From: Gnetum montanum
Taxonomy: Eukaryota > Streptophyta > Gnetopsida > Gnetales > Gnetaceae
NCBI GenBank assembly: GCA_015680685.1
Contig: MNCI01014441.1
Coordinates: forward strand, 496,391 to 560,390
Length of the DNA: 64,000 bases
Direction of reading: 5' to 3'
Positions 26,401 to 38,585 of the stretch are shown piece after piece. The notes under the pieces were generated by a model, which worked only from the letters and a program-made list of their open reading frames with translations, made no database searches and had not been told where the DNA came from. Each line of letters opens with the position of its first letter. Within the stretch, counting starts at the first letter, position 1. The translations under genes and the position numbers were made by a program.

Positions 26401-26596
26401 CGTCCAAAGATACATAAGATCTAGATTATAAAAATTTTTTATTTGAAAGCAATATTTTTGCTAAACTACTGATCTTGGGTGGTTAGCCAACTTCCACTTG
26501 CTGTCTTAGGCACACCTGATCTTTCCTTCATGTTGATTCAAATTTTTCTTAGTAATTAGTCTTACTGTTCCATGAAATGGCCAAAATGTGCCAACA
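23457..26596 (-). mobile_element. Long solo LTR inside ORF2 of element E
   Basis: The ends TGTTGG (23457) and CCAACA (26591-26596) form an inverted repeat, and CTATC flanks both sides (23452-23456 and 26597-26601). No internal coding region, primer site or second LTR is seen, so a 3.14-kb solo LTR is the simplest reading. On the minus strand a U3 of about 1.8 kb contains tandem repeats, then a TATA-like CCTATAAAAAGG at about 24776-24787. The part 25600-26270 has GC content and CG density unlike the rest and looks gene-derived, but no protein is recognised. One N lies at 25719. Confidence 0.6.
24855..25125. repeat. Tandem repeats in U3 of the long solo LTR
   Basis: Two arrays abut: about three copies of CTTGCCCAACAAGTTAGGAG-like units (24860-24920), and four to five copies of a 20-base CAATTGCCAAGTGTCTTC-like unit (24995-25070) with weaker copies to 25125. 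They lie upstream of the TATA box on the minus strand, as in the other LTRs here. Confidence 0.8.
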
Positions 26597-28399
26597 CTAT
26601 CTACCACCACCTTTGCTATAGTCTCTTAGCCCTTGTGTGGCATGACTAGGACTATCATTTCTTCCCCTTCCTCTATCATAATAGAGAAGGTTGCTACATT
26701 CTTAGAGACTTCAAGGAATGCATGTCCTAGAATGGACACAAAAACTTCTCTAATATTGGGATTGGTATGAATAAAAGCCTACTTTCTTTGTGAGAAGAAC
26801 AATAGGGCCATTTTGTCCACCAACCAGTTGATGGTCCTTACGATCTTGTGAAGATAGATCATGGCCAGACGATACACAAAGGGTTCACCACCACCTCTAG
26901 AGGTTTTTTGTAGTAGTTATTGTATCCCAAGCTTCCTCAAGTGTTCAGTAGATGCTATCATTTTAGGGATCATCTCTAGTGCTACAGGTGGTGGAGGAGG
27001 TGGCAACTCCTCTTCTTAAAACTTGGTAGGCACTTTGTCTTTCATCATCTCATGTCATGATGTAGTAGAAGCCTTGTGGATGACATCATTAGTATAGTAG
27101 GCTATGCCTTTTGCAAAGTTTTCAAATTAGGCAGAGAAAGGGAAGTGTCTTCTAGTCTTTCTCATTTTCCTTAAAATGTTTCTTGAATTCTAGGAAGATG
27201 AGCTGGGAAATGATGGCTTGTAATTTCTAGCTTAGAGCCTTGCATGCCCTAGCATAGAAGAAAATTATCTTTCTTGGCCTCATCATGGGATTAAGATGAT
27301 TGTTCACAATCTTAAAGTAGGCTTGTTCTACCTTGGTTAGGGCACCATGCTCCTTATGGTCCACTTCATAACACCAGTGGATTCGTTCTTGCTTTCCTTA
27401 GGGTTTAGTTGCATTGAAATCTCTTTCAACTTTACCCTAGTGTTTGGCAATTTGAGAGTCATTGCAATAGCCTCAATTGAGTAGGAGATAGTGATGTTTT
27501 TAATCTTGATAGTTACATCTTCTTCCTAGTTGTTCCACAAGAGATAAGTCTCTTTCATGTACAATTCTTCGCTAGTGGAGAGAATGGACCATAGCGGAGA
27601 CTTCTATAATTGAGTTATGATCTCTTTTGGTGCTAACTCTAGGAAAGGTCTCAAGTTTAGGTCCAGAGGATTGAACTTGGAATGTCCTTTCTTCAAACCT
27701 TTTCTAGGCAAGCCTTAGTGAGTGTAACCTCTAGATTGGATTGTGGCCTTGGGACCTCATCCTACATGGATTGTCCCATTTCAGCTATGGGAATTTGATG
27801 AATAGATTCCACCTTGGGCTCTTCATGCAAGGGCTGTGTAGTATGGGTCTCTTCGACAACTTGCTCTTGGGGCTTCTTCTGTTGTGTTGTTGTTATCCCC
27901 TTCCTTCACAAGGTTATTTCTCTTAGGGTTGCAATGATCCTCCTCCTTCTAGTCCTTGTTTTGGTGCCATCTACAATCACAACATAACCCTGGATTAGTT
28001 ATTTTGATATAATCTTATTTAAATTAGATACCTTTAAACTATTCAATTAGGTTAAGTTTCTTGGTCAAATTGAAATTTTACCATTAAGTTCTTATTTAGT
28101 GATTGCAGGCATATGATAATATTTTTTTTCTACTTCACGGAGGTTGATTATTGGTATTCATTTTTGGGATCATTATTTTAATACCTTATCTATGGGGTGT
28201 TAGGGAAATTTCTAAAAATTTTCCATCAAAGCCTAGTGTTCAATGCTTTCATGACATAAAGTATACATCCAAAAGTTCAAGGATTGAAAAACAAGTGAAA
28301 ACAGATAAGTGGTTAGGAAGTCATGGCTCCTAGAAGGCTCTTAGCTTTGAAAAGTTACAAACTCTCTTAGCATTTGAATCAAAATATCAAAAATGACCT

Positions 28400-28515
28400 A
28401 AGTGTCATGCATATTTATAGTATTTTTACGCTGTGTTGATGGGGATGCATTAATGGGGTTATGTTAACATATTTGACTACATCGATGGGGATGCATTGAT
28501 GTAGCCATTCACAAC
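28400..28515 (-). promoter_or_regulatory. Promoter-like block upstream of ORF2 (element E)
   Basis: Two copies of GATGGGGATGCATT (about 28439-28452 and 28486-28499) precede, on the minus strand, a TATA-like ACTATAAATATGC (about 28409-28421). The ORF2 start lies 440 bases downstream. The layout parallels the block at 7355-7430 of B, though the motif differs. Its function is inferred. Confidence 0.4.
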
Positions 28516-28534
28516 ATTTTTTAACTTTGAATAT

Positions 28535-29441
28535 TGATGCATCATATTTTGTAGTGATTCAATATTGGAGCTGCAATGTTGCGTATCCAATATCAGGCCC
28601 TTAAGATGCAATGTTGGGCATCCGATATTGGGCCCTCAAGATGCAATGTCAGATATTTGATATCATAGGGTATGTGTTAGCCTATAAATATAGCACTTTG
28701 GCACATGATTTCGAGATAATTTTTGTCATAGCCATAGTAGAGCTCTTGCAGTTTCTTTTCTCCCAAGTTGGAATATTTTCTAAATTGCCTGCAGCAGGAG
28801 TCATTGAGTGTACAGATCTTTATTTGAGCACTATTGTACTTGAGCATGGCAATATGTGTGACAATAAAGATGAGCTTTCTGATCAAACCTTACAGCACCT
28901 TGGCTAGATTAAATACTTTATTTATGCATTTAATGTTTTATGTAATTTACTTTAATGTTGTTAAGTAATTAAGCTAAAGTAAGCTAATTTAATTAAAGAA
29001 ACCGATTAAACACATAAGTACAATTGCTTCAAGCATGCGTATGACTCCTAGTAATTCCAGCAATACTTAATTTTTTGTAACCGAGTAGTGTTATACATTT
29101 TTAGGATGTGCACGGAAAGTGGGATTGGATACTTATGTTAGAGAGTAGTGAATTATTAATCAGTAATTAGATTAGTTAAATTGGTCCATAAATTAAGTTT
29201 CAAATTATTCTTAATTGTAGACAAATAAAATAAAAAATAATAAAAATAATGTGCCTTAATTATACTTAACCATACAATTAAGCTTCACAAGTGTGGTTGA
29301 GAAGACAACAATTGTCATGATTAGATTTCACATCATGGAACTAGTGTACTTAGGAACTTAAGGTTTGCGGAATTCGATTGGATCACACGTGAACACTTGT
29401 GATTTGTATGGTTGGGCATAGGGGTATCTCGCCGCTCATCA
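28535..29441 (+). mobile_element. 5' LTR of element C
   Basis: It runs from TGATGCATCA to CTCATCA (29435-29441). U3 holds repeated blocks (AAGATGCAATGTTGGGCATC and AAGATGCAATGTCAGA) and GATATT motifs, then a TATA-like CCTATAAATATAG at 28681-28693. The 3' part matches the ends of LTRs A, B, D and E read in the same orientation. Confidence 0.85.
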
Positions 29442-29460
29442 TTGGCATCGTTGCCTGGGA
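29442..29460 (+). other. Primer-binding site of element C (tRNA-Asp type)
   Basis: TTGGCATCGTTGCCTGGGA directly follows the LTR. Compared with the tRNA-Asp complement it differs by changes typical of methyl-cytosine decay. Confidence 0.85.
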
Positions 29461-29639
29461 GCTTTTGTTTGTTACGTGCACTATCTAGGACTTAGTGAAA
29501 AATCATTCAAAACCATTGGAACAAACCCTAGAGTCATAGCATTCTTTAAAATAACTAAAACAATTTTAAAAAGCACACTGCATTTTTATTTTTCTAACAC
29601 AAGATGTCTTCTTCTCACATGAGAAATTCTCTGTCCAAG

Positions 29640-31640
29640 TCTGACAGAGTACATTAGCAGGTGCCCCAACAATACAGAGAATATATGCTCATCCTAATGT
29701 TTATGTATTCAATTTCACCTTTATCCTATACTAGGGTGAATTGCTATGGTAGCATGACATGGAGGGAAACATCATGTTGCCACCTGATTGATCTGTTCCT
29801 ACGATGCTCCAACAAACTCTTATACCATTGGGTTTACATGGACTTCATGCTAAGGACATTGTGTAGGATAGTGATGCTAGAGATTATCATCCCATTGAGG
29901 CACAACATCTAAGGGATTGATAGCTAGAATAGTGCTATGAATCTATAAAGGGGAAGTGGTTCAATGATTCCCCATACCTGATGTACCATAAAGATGGTGG
30001 AGAACCCTTCTCTGGGATTTTCAATTCAGTGAAACTTCTTTCTTTGACTTTAGTGAAGGAGGTCAAAACTAGAACTTGCAGTCTATGATCCATAATTTAG
30101 GTTCTGGCAAGAATGGATCCAACGACAAAGGGGGATCCAAGGAGGCAAGGCGGGGCAGGGATGTGGCAAGAAACAAGATTGTGATTGTGGCCGCGATCAT
30201 CAAAGACGGGGTAGTAGGCACCATGATAGTACTAGTTCTTCTTCCTCTTCACCTTCATCATCATCTTCTTCCTCTTATGGCTTTGAACATAACTGCAGGG
30301 GGCATGATCATGATGGAGGTGACCAACAGGACCAAGATGATCATAGGGACCATTAGGAAAGTTAAGACCTAGGGTGTGGACATTCAAGAGAGACCCATAT
30401 CCATGAATGAAAGGGTATTAGAGGGCAACGTAGGCACTAGAATCATGGCCTCAATGAGCCTTTGCTTGCTACCCAAAGCATGCTAAACATTGCAGATGCA
30501 GTGTGAATTCCTACAAGGTAGATTAAGGATAGTTGGATCAAGAGGCTAGACATGAACAATATCCCTAGGTTTGAAGGGGGATATAACTTAGATTCACAAA
30601 ACCATCTTCAAGATTTCCACGATGCTTGTGCCTTGCAAAATATAGAAAAAGATTAGCAAAAGCTTAAGTTGTTTCCTAGGACATTCATTAAATAAGTAGA
30701 AAGCTAGTACTAGTTCTTAAAATGAAAATTCATTGGACGATGGAGTACAATGCTTGAATTATTCAACAACAAGTATTAGACATACTCCCAAGTGTTCAAC
30801 TTAAGGAGGTAGATCCAAGGATGAAAGCAAGGGACACATGAACCCTTGAATGCCACCATGGGCTGATACTATTCCTTATTGCATAGATGTCTTGGCCATG
30901 GTTATTCTTAATTGGAATAACTTTGTCACATTGTAGATGGGCTCTTATTAGAAATGAGGAGAACTCTTGGCATCTATGCCTAAGGGCGATTATCAAAATT
31001 AAGAGTCCATTAGATTCAATAGTTGATTGACCAGGTAGTAAAAGAAGAAAGAGAGTTGAGAAAATGTGAAAGTGTAGAAGAATAAAATTGTAATTCTTCA
31101 TTCATAAGAGGGAGGTTCAATTTTATGATAGTGAGGAGGAATCATCACTTGATGAGGTGGTGAACTAGAAGACCTTGTTGATTCAAAAATGCACCTTTGA
31201 AATTTTGGCTAAGGTAGATTAGTTATGGGACTCTATGGATAGTAGATTTCAAGCTATCCTAAAAATTATGGAAAAGTCCAAAGAACAAGGTAGTGATTTT
31301 GATCGCAAGAGATGCAAGAAAGCTGAATGTGCTAATCAAAGGGGTAAGGGCAAGATTACTACAGTAGGAGAAGTTGTGGAGACTAAATCTAATGATGATG
31401 GTGGATGTAACATCTACCAATATGAACATCCTAAAGGATGTTGCTCCATCGTTTCACACTTACAAGAGTTTGGGGTGTACACTTTGAATCCATGATTAGC
31501 AAGAAGGTAAACACCTAGAAGATTGCCTTATCCTCAAGGCAATCCTAGGTAGTTCCATTAGCAACAACAATATTATCCAAGTGGAACTTCACTGTAATCA
31601 TATGAGCAATATCAACAGTGGTAGCAATCACAGTCATGGG
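29640..31640 (+). pseudogene. gag: gag of element C
   Basis: The N-terminal part contains CGRDHQRRGSRHHD followed by a Ser-rich run (about 30190-30280), as in element A. The Retrotrans_gag core lies at about 30750-31080 and aligns with B (TYSQVFNLRR against TYARVSALRK, then EPLNA and HIVDGL). A decayed zinc knuckle (CNIYQYEHPKGCC, about 31407-31446) follows, in which the second Cys is replaced. Many stops, mainly TAG, break the frame, so no Gag can be made. Confidence 0.75.
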
Positions 31641-31959
31641 CACTGGCATTGCCAATGTAGCAATACCCTTAGAGACAACCTGATCCCTATAGCTATTACG
31701 TTTAGCAATCCCTGTCTCCACATGACTCTTCTAGTCACATTTCTACTTTTCAATCTTATTACTACCCTTTTGACTATTATTGAACTCATTCTCCACATGA
31801 AAGGAGGGATACCATCTTTTATCCTTATCCTCCTTTTGTCTGTGCACCTATTCCTCTAACTGCAACACAACTATTGATTTCTCCACCTATGTAGAGTGAA
31901 CTTCTAGTCCAACTGTAGCAATGCAATGCTACCAAGGCAGTTAATCTACAACTAGTTCA

Positions 31960-32640
31960 TCAACCAAGTGGTTCTAACAATAGAACATGAAAAAGACCCT
32001 TTTTCCAATCCAACAGCCACCTAAGCCCTCACATATACATGTGGTTGGCAACCCTGCTTCTCCATCTCCCTTTATATCAAATTTCTTTAAGTTTGCTTCA
32101 AATGAAATACCACCTAGAATCTATACTATTATACTTACTTATGTTGTATCTAATTGGATCTATGTTGGCAACCTTCCTAGGAAATTAGCTGATCCTGGGT
32201 GTCCTCTTATTTATTTGTAGATTGTTGGGAATGAACTGTGTAAAGCTCTTCTTGATTTAGGTTTTGGTGTCAACCTGATTTCTCATGAGATGTATATCAG
32301 ATGGAACCTACCCCCTCTCAAGAAGAGCAATATCAAATTAGAATTGGTAGACCAATCCATCATTGTTCCATTGGGACTGGTAGAATACATTGTAACCACT
32401 ATCTGTGGGTGGTCTTAGCTTGTTGATTTCCTAGTAATCAAAGTGGAGAACTATAAAGGGGACTTTTCAATCATCATGGGAAGGGCATGGCTAAGCACCA
32501 TTGATGTAAGAATGGGCATAAGAGATCTTTCCCTAGAGATATCTAAGGAAAATGCATTCGAAAAGATAGAGAAGAAGCAAGTTCCATGCATTGTGTATAG
32601 TGATACAAGGTGCAATTGTGTGTAGAAACTTTGGTCCATG
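31960..32640 (+). pseudogene. Aspartic protease region of element C
   Basis: The frame reads KLADPGCPLIYL, then ALLDLGFGVNLI at about 32244-32279, where the active site of related proteases has DLGAS or DTGAS. IMGRAWL follows at about 32474, matching the flap-distal ILGRPWL motif. The replacement of Ala-Ser by Phe-Gly next to the catalytic Asp suggests loss of activity. Stops are present upstream at 32219. Confidence 0.7.
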
Positions 32641-32979
32641 AAATGAGCATCCATCTCTACATGCAAACAATGTGCACTTGAAGCAGATATTCAAAGGTGT
32701 CTGTACATAGTAGCCACAAAACAAGAGGGCACCCAATAGCTGACCACTGATTCTAAAAGTAGTACACTTTGCATTGAACCTATTGAGAGCCTGATGTGCA
32801 CTTATCCTACAGGCATGGATGAACTAGAGAAAGTTCATCACCAACTCTTTAATAATGAAAATGATGATACCTATTAGGAAGAGTTGGAGATTCTTGAAAA
32901 CTTTAAACAAGAGCCCCTTGAATTAGAAACTTTATTGCTCGGTGTGGAATATGCATTCTTAAAAAATGGGAAGCCAGTA

Positions 32980-35790
32980 ATAATCAATGTAAATCTTGCT
33001 CCTAAATAGAAATAGATACTGTTGAATGTGGTTGAAAAATGGTCAATAGCATTTGCTTGGTCATATCTTGAACTTCTAGGGATTGATTTGAGGATATGCC
33101 AGCATTGTATCTACACTGACCTGACCATGAAGCCAAAGAGGCAACCACAAAGGCGATTGAATCCCAAATTGAAGTAGATCGTCAAGGAGGAAATCAAACA
33201 AATCCTCAAGATGGGGTTTATCTATCCCATTGTAGATAGTGAGTGGGATATTCTACTCATGATTGTGCCAAAGAAAGGTGGCAAGTGGTAGGTTTGCATC
33301 AATTTTCAGTTATTAAATATGGCAACATTCAAGGACCATTTTCCATTGCCATTTGTTGATTAGGTGTTAGACACGACATTACTACTATAGTTTTTTGGAT
33401 GGTTATAGTGGCTATAACAAAATCCAAATTGCGTTGAAGGACTAGGACAAAACAACATTCACATTTCCCTAGGGAACCTTTACATATCGCAAAATGCCTT
33501 TTGGTCTAGCAATGCCCTTGCTACATTCCAATGCTTGGTCCTTAACATTTTTCTATAGTAGATTGGTAGTGAGGTGAAAGTCTTCATGGATGACTTTTCC
33601 ACCTATGAATCCACATTTGAGCAAGCCTTGGACTGCCTTGAGCAAGTGCTAAAATGATGTGTGGAAACAAAATTGTGACTTAATTGGCAGAAAAGGTCAT
33701 CTAATGGTCTAAGAGGGCATTATGTTGGGGCATAGAATCTCACAAGTAGGAATTGAGGTCAACCCTAAAAAAATAAGGGTCATCTAAGGAGTTACTTGCT
33801 AACCAAGAACTATCAAATATGTTTAGTCATTCCTTGGACACACTGGCTACTACCAGCAATTCATAGGAAATTTCTCTAAGATTGCAAAACTGTTAGTTGA
33901 GCTAACAAAGAAAGATGCTCCATATTTTTGGACCAAGGAATGTGATAAAGTAGTCCAACAATTGAAAAAAAAACTTGTAGAAACTCCAATTATATAGGCA
34001 CTTGATTGGTCTAGACCATTTCATGTTATGATGGATGCATCAAACTATGCCTTGGGAGTTGTTCTTATGCAGTTGGATGATAAGAAATGTCCAAATGATA
34101 TGCACTATATAAGTCAAAGCAATGTGGATGCACAACTAAACTACACCATCAAAGAAAATGAATTAATGGTAGTGATGTTTGCTTTAGAAAATTTTAGGCA
34201 TTATGTGCTTGGATACAAGGTGTTTGTGCACACAGATCATAGTGCCATTCACTTCCTCATGAACAAGCTAATGGTTAGCCCTCATGTTATATGGTGGCTG
34301 GTGATGTTACAAGAATTCGATATTATGATGGTAGATTGAAAAGGAACTGAGAATGTGGTCGCTAATCACTTGTGTCAGTTGCGATGGGACAAAAAAGAGG
34401 AGGAAGGCCCACTATCTAATCTATTTCCTGATGAACTCCTCTTTGCCAGGGCTATAATTAAACAATTGCCCACTAAACTTACCTATCTTCTCACTCAAGA
34501 GATGCCACAAGGATTGGACCACCAAAAGAAACAATAGTTTCTTCACTAGGTAAAATGCTTTAAGGAGACCAATGGACACCTCTATAAGGTGTGTGTTGAT
34601 GGCTTGGTTTGTTGGTGTGTCCTTGATGCTGATCAATTGCATGTTTTCTAGGATGCTCATGAAGGCCCTTTTGGGGGCCATTATGCTGGGAGATGCATGA
34701 CCATTAAAATCCCAATGGTAGGGTATTACAATCTTCAAGGATGCTCACTAATTTGTCCACTCATGTGAATGCTACCAACGAGCTAGTGGAATGATTGCTT
34801 GAATGGAGGGACCTCAACAGTGGATCCAACCATTGGAACCCTTTGACATTTGGGGCATTGATTTCATGGGTTCCATCACACCCATGTCAAATGGAAAGGC
34901 ATACATCATAGTTGTTGTTGACTATTATATGAAATGGGTAGAAGTATCAGGCATCACTGACTATACATCTTCTACTACTACTTGGTTTGTACAAGAAAAT
35001 GTTGTAAATAGGTTTGGTATGCCACATGCATTAATTTCTGACAATGGAACCCATTTCATAGGAACTACTTTTCAAAAGCTTATGTAATGCTTGGGGGTTG
35101 AACATAAACTAACAACACCCTACCACCCCAAGCTAATGGTTAAGCTGAGGTTACAAATAGGGAGATCATAAAGATCCTAATGAGAATTATTAGCAAATAT
35201 AGGAGAGATTAGAGCATAAAACGTAGTGATGCCCTTTGGGCCTACTACTCAACATGAAAACTTCCTATAGGCTATTATCCCTATGAGTTGGTGTATGAAA
35301 AATTACCAACACTTCCTATTTAATTTGAGCTCCATACATTTTCAATAGCTTGTGACATTGATATTGACTTAAGTCTAGAACAAAAAGAAAGATTAATGAA
35401 TCTTAACTTGCTAGACAAAAACTGATTGGTGGCCTTGTCATCTAATGAGTTGCACAAGACATTCAACAAAAAATTCCATGACCTTAAAATTAGGAAAGTC
35501 AAATGTCAACTATGAGATAACTCCTCTATCAGAACCCCACACACATACCTTAACAAACTAAGTTCTATACATTGTGGAAAGGACCTTATATCATTTACAA
35601 AAATTTTCCTTCCAGGGTCATGATGATTTACAAACTTGAGAGCTCGGATAAAAAGAAGTTGCTTAACATACAACAAGTCAAACCTTTTCACGAGCCTAAG
35701 CAAGCCAAGTGCAACAAATGCCTCATTGGATGGAAAACCATGATCAACCCTTTGGATCTTCTCCTTTCAACTTAGTTGGGGAGGGGGGGA
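32980..35790 (+). pseudogene. pol: RT, RNase H and integrase of element C
   Basis: RT spans about 33000-33950, with GFIYPI, VPKKGG, MPFGLA-like and the catalytic FMDDFS (33583-33600). RNase H is at 34028-34400 (MMDASNYALGVVL, then ENELMVV and HTDHSA). Integrase has a zinc-binding part (DAHEGPFGGHYAG, about 34640-34690) and a core with WGIDFMGS (34850), SDNGTHF (35038) and AEVTN (about 35145), so the D, D and E residues are still readable. The polyprotein ends near LSWGGGMP (about 35770). There are frameshifts and TAG stops throughout. Confidence 0.85.
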
Positions 35791-37410
35791 TGCCCATCCA
35801 TGCTAAATATATAAGCAACTCCTTAGTTTTTCACCTTTTTTGTTTTACACCTTGTAATTTTTACAACTTTTGTTTTACACATTCTTTATCTTACACCTTT
35901 TTATTTTTATGTTATTAATTTTTCAAAATTTTTTTTTTACAACATCAATAATACATTTTATTTTTCTTAAATATTTTACAATTTCTTGTATATTTTCCTT
36001 TATTTTAGATGTGATATTCTTATTATGTTTTAATAATAACATGCCTTATTGCCAATTGGGTATCATGTGGTTTGATTGATGTCGGCATGTGTTATTCGGT
36101 TATTTGATTGTTGGTGTCTAGCTTTCAATTTTGTTACTGATCACTATGACATGGTTTCTTTTTCATGAAATAGGTAGTGAGTCCACAACATCCACTTATC
36201 CACAAACTCTATGGTTTTCCTTGTTCTGAAGTGTGAGGTCTCTTTTTCATTAATATAACTTTAATGAACTTGTGGCTTTGGTAGTTTCTAGATTTGGAAA
36301 GGATTCAAAGAATTGAACAGGGTGTGACTTCAAGGAAACTTGGAAATCTTTGGGCTTTTTTGCTTACTTGGGTGCATGTGTGTTTTCATGGATTTCTTAT
36401 TGTTCTGTATCAACCAATAATAGGAAGTTGAATAAGTCTTTGCATAGTGTGGTTCCCATCATTAAAAAAAAAAAAAAAACAACAACAACAACAACAATGG
36501 GAATTCAAAGCACACCCCTTAGACAAAATAAATGGGCTACAAGCACTAGTTATGAGACTAAAAAGACATGTTACCCATGCTTGAAGGTCCCCACTAACTA
36601 ACGTCATTTCTCACTTCCTACTTCTCTTTCCTTATTTAATAAGAAACCATGGTTGTTTTGTGGGACTGGCCTTGTGTCTGAGGGAGGTGGATTGGTCTTA
36701 GAGTGGCAATGCGAGGTCACTGAATGTGGTTGGTTTTATTTGGACTAAGGATAGATTTTATCATGTAATTTAACCACAAAATTCACAAGGGACTTCATGT
36801 GACCTTAATTAGGAACTCCATTCCACTTTCTCTCTCATCCATCTGTGCTTTTCATGTTTCACCTCATTACCAGTTTCATGTTCTTGTTTGATGTCTTAGT
36901 TTGATGTGTTGAAATTGTTAGGTAGTTTCTTCTTGGTTTTTGTACTTAACTTTCTGTAATCATTAATCATCCATGGGGCCTAGGGACTACTCGATTTGAA
37001 GTTATGCAAGGGTAATAAGGGCCTATGCTTACTTTGGGGAGGATCCACTTGCATATCTTTTGGTTGAGTTAGTTAAGTTCTTTATGCGTAGGCATTCTCA
37101 TAATTAAATCTTTTTGCATGTCCCATCAATGACATCCAATTGTGCGCATCGTCACAACATTTTTTAGTGAAATCCTCTTTTTATTATGGTGAATTATTAA
37201 ATCCTCTTCAAGCATTTCATCACATTTAGACTTTTCTGAATTTAATAATGGCCACGTATCCATTTCACCCTATTTTTTTAGCCTTCCCGCTAACACTATT
37301 AATGGAATCAATCCACCATAATCACAACCTAGCCAAGTGTAACTACCAATGAGACAAGGTACCTAAAAGCTATACATTACACATTCCATACTAATCCATG
37401 ATTTTGTTGT
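35791..37410 (+). other. Spacer of element C between pol and ORF2 remnant
   Basis: No conserved domain is seen. The first part is T-rich (35820-36020). A poly-A run followed by AAC repeats lies at 36462-36497. This is the same position as the spacers of B (7450-8766) and E (38586-40050). Confidence 0.6.
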
Positions 37411-37751
37411 GATTGTAGTGGCAAGTGTGGACTAGATGCAGGATTGTCTTCATCAAGGAAGAGGCGGCAATACCGTGCGACGAGGAGAGTTTATGATTGT
37501 TGAATCTTCTCCCTCGCTCTTTTGTTACCAGAGTAATTGGATGTTAGTTTTTTCTAGGGTGTTCAATTCTATTGCCATGAACACCCAATTTTGTAAAAAA
37601 TTGTAAATTTGTACACTTGGGTACTTAGAGTTTATTTGTTCCATTTGAGTTAGTTTGCATGTTAGTCAATAATCCCATATCTTTCCAATATTTTAAGGAA
37701 CTTGTTCCTCCACTTGTTCACTCGAGGAGGAGTTTTCATTCAGTTGTGGGG
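37411..37751 (+). pseudogene. Vestigial ORF2 start and 3' end of element C
   Basis: The conserved acceptor-like GATTGTAG (37411-37418) is followed by TGGCAAG, where the A of the ORF2 ATG is lost. Only about 80 bases of ORF2-like sequence remain before unrelated A/T-rich sequence. The conserved 3' block GGAACTTGTTCCTCC and CAGTTGTGGGGG (polypurine tract, about 37740-37751) then leads into the LTR. Confidence 0.5.
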
Positions 37752-38585
37752 GAATTGTATTTTGTAGTGCTTCGATATTGATGCCATGATGTCGAGTATT
37801 CAATATCAGGCCCCAAGATGCAATTTTAGATATCCAATATCGTGGGGTATGTGCTAGCCTATAAATATAGTGCTTGGGCACACGGTTTTGAGATATTTTT
37901 TGTCATAGCATAGCAGAGCTCTTGTAGTTTCTTTTCTCTAGAGTTAGAATATTTTCCAAAGTGCTCGCATCAGGAGTATACAGAACTTTATTCGAGCATT
38001 GTTGCACTTGAGGACGACACTGTGTGTGACAATAAAGACGATCTTTTTGATCAAACCTTGTAGCACCTTGGCTAGCTTAAATACTTTATTTATGCATTTA
38101 ATGTTTAGAAAAGTAAGTGAAAGTAAACTAGTTCAATTAAATAGAAATCAATTAAGCACATAAGTATGACTACTTCAAGTATGGATATGACTCTTGGTAA
38201 TCCTAGCAGTGCTTAATGTTTGGTAACCCAGTAGCATTATACATGTTCAGGATGTGCATGGAAAGTGGGATCAGATACTTATGTTAGGGTAGTTGGTTAT
38301 TGATCAGCAATTAGATTAGTTAAATTGGTTCATAAATTAAGTTTCAATTTGTTCTTAATTATAGAAAAATAAAATACAAAATAATAAAAATCATGTGCCT
38401 CAATCACACTTAACCATACACTTAAGCTCCATAAGTGTGGTTGAGAAGACAACGATTGTCATGATTATATTTCATGTCCTAGAACCAGTGTACTTAGGAA
38501 CTTAAGGTCTGTGGAATTTGACCAGATTACATGTGAATGCTTATGATTCATATGGTTGAGCATAGGGGTACCTTGTCGCTCATCA
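37752..38585 (+). mobile_element. 3' LTR of element C
   Basis: It follows the polypurine tract and ends CTCATCA at 38579-38585. The TATA-like CCTATAAATATAG is at about 37858-37870. The start is eroded (AATTGTATTTTG where the 5' LTR has TGATGCATCATATTTTG), and one U3 repeat block is missing relative to the 5' LTR. Confidence 0.82.

Larger units (their letters stand above)
22470..27970 (-). pseudogene. ORF2 of element E, split by a solo LTR
   Basis: The start is ATGGCACCAAAACAAGG at 27970, next to the acceptor-like GATTGTAG, equivalent to MAPK in B. The body covers 27970-26597 and 23456-22470, about 2.36 kb without the insertion. Near 22510-22620 the sequence aligns with the ORF2 end of B at about 4580-4700 (YMELANLRYANL region). 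It is heavily broken by stops. The function is unknown, and homology to B is the main evidence. Confidence 0.6.
28535..38585 (+). mobile_element. Element C: complete 10-kb Athila-type LTR retrotransposon
   Basis: LTRs at 28535-29441 and about 37752-38585 flank a tRNA-Asp primer site, gag, protease, RT, RNase H, integrase, a 2-kb spacer and a vestigial ORF2. AATAT flanks both ends exactly (28530-28534 and 38586-38590). The LTRs look about 80-85 percent identical by eye, so this is an old insertion. All frames are broken. RT FMDDFS and integrase WGIDFMGS fit the Athila lineage. It interrupts the spacer of element E. Confidence 0.88.

Noticed and set aside
26327-26596. Separate 270-bp LTR starting TGTTGG inside the 3.1-kb element
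   Set aside because: Its left flank AATAT does not match its right flank CTATC, whereas the outer pair 23457-26596 has matching flanks.
36350-36607. Open frames with poly-Lys/Thr and poly-Cys/Phe runs
   Set aside because: They come from a poly-A plus AAC microsatellite at 36462-36497.
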